The notes beneath the pieces were generated by a model. That model was given only the letters and a program-made list of their open reading frames with translations, did not search any database and was not told where the DNA came from. Made by a program: the position numbers and the translations under genes. Source: JBEIUL01 sp044356865 (GTDB lineage: Bacteria > Planctomycetota > Phycisphaerae > Phycisphaerales > SM1A02). From it: 16,886 nucleotides of DNA. This document shows, piece by piece, positions 12,843 through 16,886 of this stretch. The DNA is taken from positions 1 to 16,886 of the forward strand of contig JBIKVN010000043.1 of assembly GCA_044356865.1 (NCBI GenBank), written 5' to 3'. Within the stretch, counting starts at the first letter, position 1, and the number at the start of each line of letters is the position of its first letter.

Positions 12843-14807
12843 TCACCCTCGCGCGGCGGCGGTCAGCGGCTCGCCGGCGACGCGAAAGGAGGTCGAGGAG
12901 TCGACCACCCCCCGGACCGTCCGCACGATGCCGGGCACGTCGAGGCCGGCCTCGGCAAGCTGCTCCGAGCGTTCGCCCTGGAAGATCCAACGGTCGGGCA
13001 GGGCCATCCGCGTGACCAGGCGGCCGTCGAGGCCCGCGAGATTCGCCGCGTCGAGCACGCACGAGCCGAAACCGCCCTCGATCGAGTGGTCCTCGATGGT
13101 GACGACCGGGATCCCCCGGCCGAGCAGCGACCGCAGGAGCTCGACATCGACCGGCTTGGCGAAACGGGCGTCGTAGACCGAGACGCGGTACTCGCCGCTC
13201 AACTCGCGGGCCGCGACGGCCGCGTCGATCGCGCAGGTCCCGTAGGCCAGGATCGCCGCATCGGGCCGGTCGTGGGCCACGAGGGCCCGGGCCTTTCCGG
13301 GGACGAACGGCGGACACGCCTCGCCCGCGAACATCGGGCTGACCGAGTCGCGCGGGTAACGCACCGCCGAGAGGCCGTCTTCGTACCCGGCCATGAAGTC
13401 GACCGCGGCCTTCAGGCTCGGCTCGTCCATCGCGGCCAGGAGGCAGGCCTTGGGCAGGGTTCGCAGCAGCGCGACATCGCAGAACCCGTGGTGCACCGCC
13501 CCGTCGCCGCCCACGAGGCCGGCCCGGTCGAGGCAGAGCCGCACGGCCAGGCCCTGCAGCGAGACCTCCTGGAAGGCCTGGTCGAAGGCCCGCTGCAGGA
13601 AGGTCGAGTAGACGGCGAAGAAGGGCTTCCAGCCGGTCTTGGCGAGGCCGGCCATGAGGTCCATCGCGTGGCTCTCGCAGATCCCGGTGTCGAAGGTCCG
13701 CTCGGGGAAGCGCGAGATCACCTTCGCGACGCCGGTCCCGTCGGGCATCGCGGCGGTCGCGGCGACCACCTTCGGGTCGCGGGCCATGAGGTCGCCGAGG
13801 ATCTCGCCGAACGCCGCGGTGAACGAACGCGAGCCCTTCTTGAGCTCGACGCGGCAGCCCTCGTTCTCGAGGTCGACCATCTTGAAGGGGCTCGGCGAGT
13901 GGAAGGTCGTCGAGTCGCCCTCGGCGAAGGCGTAGCCCTTGCCCTTCACGGTCTTCACGTGCAGCACCATCGGGCGGTCGAAGTGGCTCGCCTCGGTCAG
14001 CACCTCGATGAGTCCCGGCAGGTCGTGGCCGTCGACGGGTCCGACGGTGACGAGCCCGAAATGCTCGAACCAGGCGTCCTCGTTCACGACCGCCTTGCTG
14101 GCCTCGCCGAGGCGGTGGTAGGCCTCGCGGATCTTCCCGCCGCCGGGCAGCTGGTCGAGCACGCCCTTCGCAGCCCGCTTGAAGTCGCCGTAGCTCTGGC
14201 TCAGGCGGACCTTGTCGAAGTAGGACGCGAGGGCGCCCTGCGGCTTCGCGATGCTCATGCCGTTGTCGTTGAGCACCACGAGGAACTGCCGCTTGAGCGT
14301 GCCGGCGCCGTTCAGGCCTTCCATCGCGACGCCGTTCACGATCGAGGCGTCGCCGATGATGGTCGCGACGCGGCGGCCGCCCGGGTTCTTGGGCGACCAG
14401 CCCTCGCCGTTCAGCGAGTCGCCGGTGGCCATGCCGACCGCGGTCGAGATGCCGGTGCCGGCGTGGCCGACCGAGAAGAGGTCGTAGCGGGACTCCCGCG
14501 GCTCGGGGAAGCCGGCCATGCCGTCGCGCATCCGCAGGCGGTCGAGCAGCCGGTGGCGGCCGGTCAGCAGCTTGTGCGGGTAGCACTGGTGCCCGACATC
14601 GAAAAGCAGCCGGTCGTGGCCGAAGTCGAAGACATAGTGCAGGGCGATCGAGAGTTCGACGACGCCGAGGTTCGGGGCGAGGTGGCCGCCGGTGCGGCTG
14701 ACCGCGTCGCAGATCGCCGCGCGGATCTCGGCGGCGACCTCGGGCAGGGCGGAGACGGGCAGCCGCTTGAGGTCGGCGGGGCTCTCGATGCGGGGCAGGT
14801 GCTTCAT
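12843..14807 (-). CDS. dxs: 1-deoxy-D-xylulose-5-phosphate synthase
   Basis: DXS joins pyruvate and glyceraldehyde 3-phosphate using thiamine diphosphate, the first step of the MEP isoprenoid pathway. At 654 residues it is close to the normal length. The N-terminal domain shows GGHLAPNLGVVEL (40-52), FDVGHQCYPHKLLTGR (69-84), the ThDP motif GDASIVNG...LNDN (152-182) and GPVDGHD (256-262). The transketolase pyrimidine domain shows GICESHAMDLMAGLA with the catalytic Glu, and DRAGLVGGDGAVHHG. The C-terminal domain ends near the stop. The usual GDG is GDA here. The ATG at 14807 gives the conserved MKHLPRIESPADLKRLP. A -10-like TATGCT (14844-14839) lies upstream. It follows ispA on the same strand after 130 bp. 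Confidence 0.96.
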   Translation of the reverse strand: MKHLPRIESPADLKRLPVSALPEVAAEIRAAICDAVSRTGGHLAPNLGVVELSIALHYVFDFGHDRLLFDVGHQCYPHKLLTGRHRLLDRLRMRDGMAGFPEPRESRYDLFSVGHAGTGISTAVGMATGDSLNGEGWSPKNPGGRRVATIIGDASIVNGVAMEGLNGAGTLKRQFLVVLNDNGMSIAKPQGALASYFDKVRLSQSYGDFKRAAKGVLDQLPGGGKIREAYHRLGEASKAVVNEDAWFEHFGLVTVGPVDGHDLPGLIEVLTEASHFDRPMVLHVKTVKGKGYAFAEGDSTTFHSPSPFKMVDLENEGCRVELKKGSRSFTAAFGEILGDLMARDPKVVAATAAMPDGTGVAKVISRFPERTFDTGICESHAMDLMAGLAKTGWKPFFAVYSTFLQRAFDQAFQEVSLQGLAVRLCLDRAGLVGGDGAVHHGFCDVALLRTLPKACLLAAMDEPSLKAAVDFMAGYEDGLSAVRYPRDSVSPMFAGEACPPFVPGKARALVAHDRPDAAILAYGTCAIDAAVAARELSGEYRVSVYDARFAKPVDVELLRSLLGRGIPVVTIEDHSIEGGFGSCVLDAANLAGLDGRLVTRMALPDRWIFQGERSEQLAEAGLDVPGIVRTVRGVVDSSTSFRVAGEPLTAAARG

Positions 14808-14838
14808 GTCGGGGAGGTATCCGGGGACGGAAGCCCGA

Positions 14839-14844
14839 AGCATA
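14839..14844 (-). promoter_or_regulatory. Putative -10 box (TATGCT) for dxs
   Basis: Minus-strand GGTATGCTTC lies 31 bases before the dxs ATG, predicting a leader of about 25 bases without a Shine-Dalgarno sequence. No -35 is clear. Two perfect palindromes lie farther upstream in the ispA-dxs gap: CGAACCGGTTCG (14924-14935) and a 16-bp CGCCGCGATCGCGGCG (14885-14900). They may end ispA transcription or bind a regulator. Confidence 0.4.
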
Positions 14845-14937
14845 CCGGTCCACCGGCTTCGCGACCTTTCCCGCGGGACAACTTCGCCGCGATCGCGGCG
14901 GGACTCCGGCCGAGACCGGTCCGCGAACCGGTTCGGG

Positions 14938-15834
14938 TCATCGGGTCCGTGACGCGAGGAAGCCGGCGAGTTCGACCAGCGGCCGCGCCGCGTCCCCGAA
15001 CGGCCGGATCGCCGCGACCGCGGCCTCGTGCAGTTCGCCGACCTGCCGCCGCGACGCGTCGAGCCCGTGCACCGCCGGATAGGTGAGCTTTCCCGCCTCG
15101 CGATCCTTCCCGACCGCCTTGCCGACATGCTCGGCCGACTGGGTCTCGTCGAGCAGGTCGTCGACGATCTGGAACATGAGGCCGATCGCGGCGCCGTAGC
15201 GGCCCATCGCGGCCAGCCGGGTCGCGTCGGCGTCGGCGGCGAGTGCGCCCATGCGGCAGGAGGCCTCGATGAGGGCGCCGGTCTTGTGCCGGTGGATCCG
15301 CTCGAGCCGCTCGGCCGGGCTCCCGGCGACACCCTCGCCCGAGAGCGTGTCGAGCACCTGCCCGTGGATCATCCGCGTCGTCGCGCGGGCGAGCTCGCGC
15401 ACGATCTCGCCGCCGCGGCGGGGACTGCCCGCGGCGACCTCGACCGCAAGCGACATCAGGGCGTCGCCGGCAAGGATCGCCATCGCCTCGCCGAAGGCCA
15501 CATGCACGGTCGGCAGGCCCCGCCGGAGGCGATCGTTGTCGAGGGCCGGCAGGTCGTCGTGGACGAGGCTGAAGCAGTGGATGAACTCGATCGCGACCGC
15601 CGCGGGCATCGCGTCGGCTTCGCGGCCGCCGCAGGCGGCGCAGGCGTGCAGGGTGAGCAGCGGCCGGAGGCGCTTCCCACCGCCGAGCGTCGCATGCCGG
15701 CACGCCGCGAGAAGGCCCTCGGGAAGCCCGTCCGCACCGGCGAAACCGTCGAGGGTCGCCCCCAGCGATCGCTCGATGCGGGGCAGGAGTTCGGAACTCG
15801 TGGCGGGCAACGGATCGGCGGCGGTCGAGGCCAT
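14938..15834 (-). CDS. ispA: Polyprenyl synthetase, farnesyl (or geranylgeranyl) diphosphate synthase
   Basis: The enzyme condenses isopentenyl diphosphate with allylic diphosphates to make C15 or C20 chains, in the cytoplasm. The 298-residue length matches IspA. Visible motifs are GGGKRLRPLL (51-60), the first aspartate-rich motif DDLPALDND (93-101) followed by RLRRG, GDAL (123-126), KTGALIEASC (184-193) and the second motif DDLLD (225-229). Phe88, five residues before the first motif, is bulky, which in this family usually limits the product to farnesyl diphosphate; this is an inference. The gene precedes dxs on the same strand, so an early and a later isoprenoid step are neighbours. The ATG at 15834 has TACCAT exactly 6 bases upstream. 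An in-frame ATG at 15864 lies in the exbB -10 and is unlikely. Confidence 0.93.
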   Translation of the reverse strand: MASTAADPLPATSSELLPRIERSLGATLDGFAGADGLPEGLLAACRHATLGGGKRLRPLLTLHACAACGGREADAMPAAVAIEFIHCFSLVHDDLPALDNDRLRRGLPTVHVAFGEAMAILAGDALMSLAVEVAAGSPRRGGEIVRELARATTRMIHGQVLDTLSGEGVAGSPAERLERIHRHKTGALIEASCRMGALAADADATRLAAMGRYGAAIGLMFQIVDDLLDETQSAEHVGKAVGKDREAGKLTYPAVHGLDASRRQVGELHEAAVAAIRPFGDAARPLVELAGFLASRTR

Positions 15835-15840
15835 GGCTCG

Positions 15841-15864
15841 ATGGTAGCGGCCCGCCACTATCAT
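15841..15864. promoter_or_regulatory. Facing divergent -10 boxes for ispA (minus) and the exbB-like gene (plus)
   Basis: Minus-strand TACCAT (15846-15841) lies exactly 6 bases before the ispA ATG. Plus-strand TATCAT (15859-15864) lies 11 bases before the ATG at 15876. They form an imperfect inverted repeat, ATGGTAG and CTATCAT, with 12 bp between the hexamers, so polymerase bound at one should block the other. Confidence 0.5.
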
Positions 15865-15875
15865 CCTCGCCTCCC

Positions 15876-16511
15876 ATGGCCGACGCCCCCGGCTTTCTCT
15901 CAGAGGTCGTGACCGCGCTCAAGAGCGGCGGTCCGGTCATGGTCCCGATCCTCGGGCTGAGCGTCGTCTCGGTCGGTGTGACCATCGAGCGGGCGATCTA
16001 CTGGCGCCGGATCCACGGCCGCGAGTCGCTCGCCGCGGTCGGCCGCCTCACCGAGGCGCTCCGCGAGGGGAACTCCGAGCGGGTCCGGGGTCTCGTCGAC
16101 GGGAAGGACACGCCCTACGCGACGGTGGTGCGGCAACTCCTCGACAAGGGGGCCGGCGACGGCGTCGCGGTCGAGGCGGTGGAAGAGGCCCGCGGCTCGA
16201 TCGACCGATTCCTGCCGCTGCTCTCGACGATCGTCGCCGCGGCCCCGCTGCTGGGCGTGCTCGGGACGGTCTTCGGCATCATCCGCAGCTTCAAGGTGCT
16301 CGGCGCGAAGCAGACCCTCGTCGACCCGAGCGAGGTCTCGGGCGGCATCGCCGAGGCCCTCACGAGCACCGCGGCCGGCCTGTGCGTGGCGATCTTCGCA
16401 CTTTTCGCGGCGTCCGCCTTCCGCGGCCAGGCCGAGAAGGCGATCGGCCGGCTCGAGGGCCTGATCGCCGCGGCGCAGCAGGGGTTCGGCACCGCCAACC
16501 GGTCGCGCTGA
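15876..16511 (+). CDS. MotA/TolQ/ExbB proton channel family protein
   Basis: This 211-residue inner-membrane protein has three predicted membrane segments (about 19-40, 114-136 and 164-182). The family signatures are APLLGVLGTVFGIIRSF (123-139) in the second and GGIAEALTSTAAGLCVAI (156-173) leading into the third. In ExbB/TolQ these segments form the proton-driven stator around ExbD/TolR. The normal AIP after the last motif reads AIF. The usual partner exbD/tolR does not follow, because the next gene is convergent with its stop 5 bp away, so the partner must lie elsewhere or the gene acts alone. The ATG at 15876 has a TATCAT box 11 bases upstream. Which process it powers (TonB uptake, Tol, gliding) cannot be told from here. 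Confidence 0.88.
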   Translation: MADAPGFLSEVVTALKSGGPVMVPILGLSVVSVGVTIERAIYWRRIHGRESLAAVGRLTEALREGNSERVRGLVDGKDTPYATVVRQLLDKGAGDGVAVEAVEEARGSIDRFLPLLSTIVAAAPLLGVLGTVFGIIRSFKVLGAKQTLVDPSEVSGGIAEALTSTAAGLCVAIFALFAASAFRGQAEKAIGRLEGLIAAAQQGFGTANRSR

Positions 16512-16516
16512 GGCGA

Positions 16517-16886
16517 TCAGTCGTCCGAATGGCCGAAGTCGTTCGGGTTTCCCTGTCCCGACAGGGCGGGGTTCATCCAGCGACGCATGTCCTGCAGGTC
16601 GCCGATGCTCAGGAAGTTCACGTTGCCGTCGACCTGCACGCTGACGCACGCGGGTCCGAAGCGTCGCAGCGGAACGGCCTGCGCCGAGAGCACCTCGAGC
16701 AGCGAGCCCGTCGCCGCGGGCAGCACCGCACCGGCGAGGTTCGCGAGCGGCTCGCCGAAAATCGTGCCGGCGAGCGAGCCGCCGCCGAGCTGGACCCCGA
16801 TCGCCTCGCCGACCGAAGGCCGCCAGATCTCGGTCTCGCCGAGGCGGGCGGGCACGATCCACGCGGCCCCGATCGAGCGCTCCTCG
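16517..16886 (-). CDS. Uncharacterised protein, C-terminal part (runs off right edge)
   Basis: The reading frame is open from the window edge to the TGA at 16519-16517, giving about 122 visible residues from ERSIGAAWIV onward. I do not recognise the family. The visible part has a Gly/Ala/Leu-rich middle (VQLGGGSLAGTIFGEPLANLAGAV), a possible beta-rich segment (ACVSVQVDGNVNFLSIG) and a polar tail (NPALSGQGNPNDFGHSDD). GTG at 16855 could be a start, but codons upstream remain open and protein-like, so a longer gene is more likely. It is convergent with the exbB-like gene, with only 5 bp between stop codons. Confidence 0.6.
   Translation of the reverse strand, partial: EERSIGAAWIVPARLGETEIWRPSVGEAIGVQLGGGSLAGTIFGEPLANLAGAVLPAATGSLLEVLSAQAVPLRRFGPACVSVQVDGNVNFLSIGDLQDMRRWMNPALSGQGNPNDFGHSDD

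Noticed and set aside
14808..14843. ATG at 14843 as the dxs start
   Set aside because: It is part of the TATGCT -10 box, and the conserved N terminus begins at 14807.
15835..15864. ATG at 15864 as the ispA start
   Set aside because: This ATG is the complement of the exbB-like gene's TATCAT box; ATG 15834 has its own -10 at exact spacing.
1..16886. A defence system, CRISPR array, insertion sequence, prophage or biosynthetic cluster
   Set aside because: No transposase, integrase, spacer-repeat series, restriction or toxin gene is seen; the genes are mostly housekeeping with even base composition.

Overview
This is a very GC-rich, gene-dense bacterial chromosome segment that looks like core genome rather than a mobile or defence island. 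Three things point to Planctomycetes, probably the Phycisphaerae side: a membrane protein ending in a C-x2-C ... C-x2-C zinc ribbon (CxxCGYxxRG...CSECG), a release-factor-like protein of the type common in that phylum, and a DXS carrying the GDASIVNG variant. That taxonomic call is an inference from protein style, not from a search.

Layout. Positions 1-5162 are on the minus strand: the operon ctpA-like S41 protease > tsaD > release-factor-like protein (5162 to 1964), then an M20 amidohydrolase (1935 to 739) and the N-terminal part of a secreted M12-type metalloprotease (635 to the left edge). Divergent from ctpA is hflX (5212-6636), followed by a stand-alone MshEN/T2SSE-N domain protein (6807-7286) and a convergent tRNA-Phe(GAA) (7393-7321). 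Then, on minus, come a protein with a faint sigma-70 region-2-like core (8213-7488) and a nitrilase-family amidase (9161-8370). Divergent from the amidase is the zinc-ribbon membrane protein (9186-10088). Next are an inverted T-arm fragment of a tRNA, tRNA-His(GTG) on minus (10248-10175), pckA (10407-11993) and a class I glutamine-amidotransferase-like protein with all three triad residues replaced (12053-12802). Convergent to it are dxs (14807-12843) and ispA (15834-14938), two isoprenoid genes in a row. Divergent from ispA is an ExbB/MotA-family proton-channel subunit (15876-16511), and a partial unknown gene enters from the right edge on minus.

Expression signals are the most distinctive feature. 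Nine genes have a -10-like hexamer (TAnnnT or CACAAT) only 6-11 bases before the start codon, four of them at exactly 6, so their mRNAs are predicted to be leaderless or nearly so. The two tRNA promoters and the sigma-like gene instead have recognisable TTGACA/TTGACC/TTGACG -35 boxes with 16-17 bp spacers. Three divergent gene pairs use facing or overlapping -10 boxes within 24-49 bp, one of them a perfect 14-bp palindrome. Only the MshEN and sigma-like genes show a clear Shine-Dalgarno sequence.

I see no CRISPR array, insertion sequence, prophage, toxin-antitoxin or biosynthetic cluster. No stretch over 300 bases lacks a feature: 10089-10406 holds the tRNA-His, its promoter, the T-arm copy and the pckA leader. 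I do not claim a new multi-gene system. The best leads are the triad-less amidotransferase, the mirrored leaderless promoters and the inverted tRNA T-arm copy.
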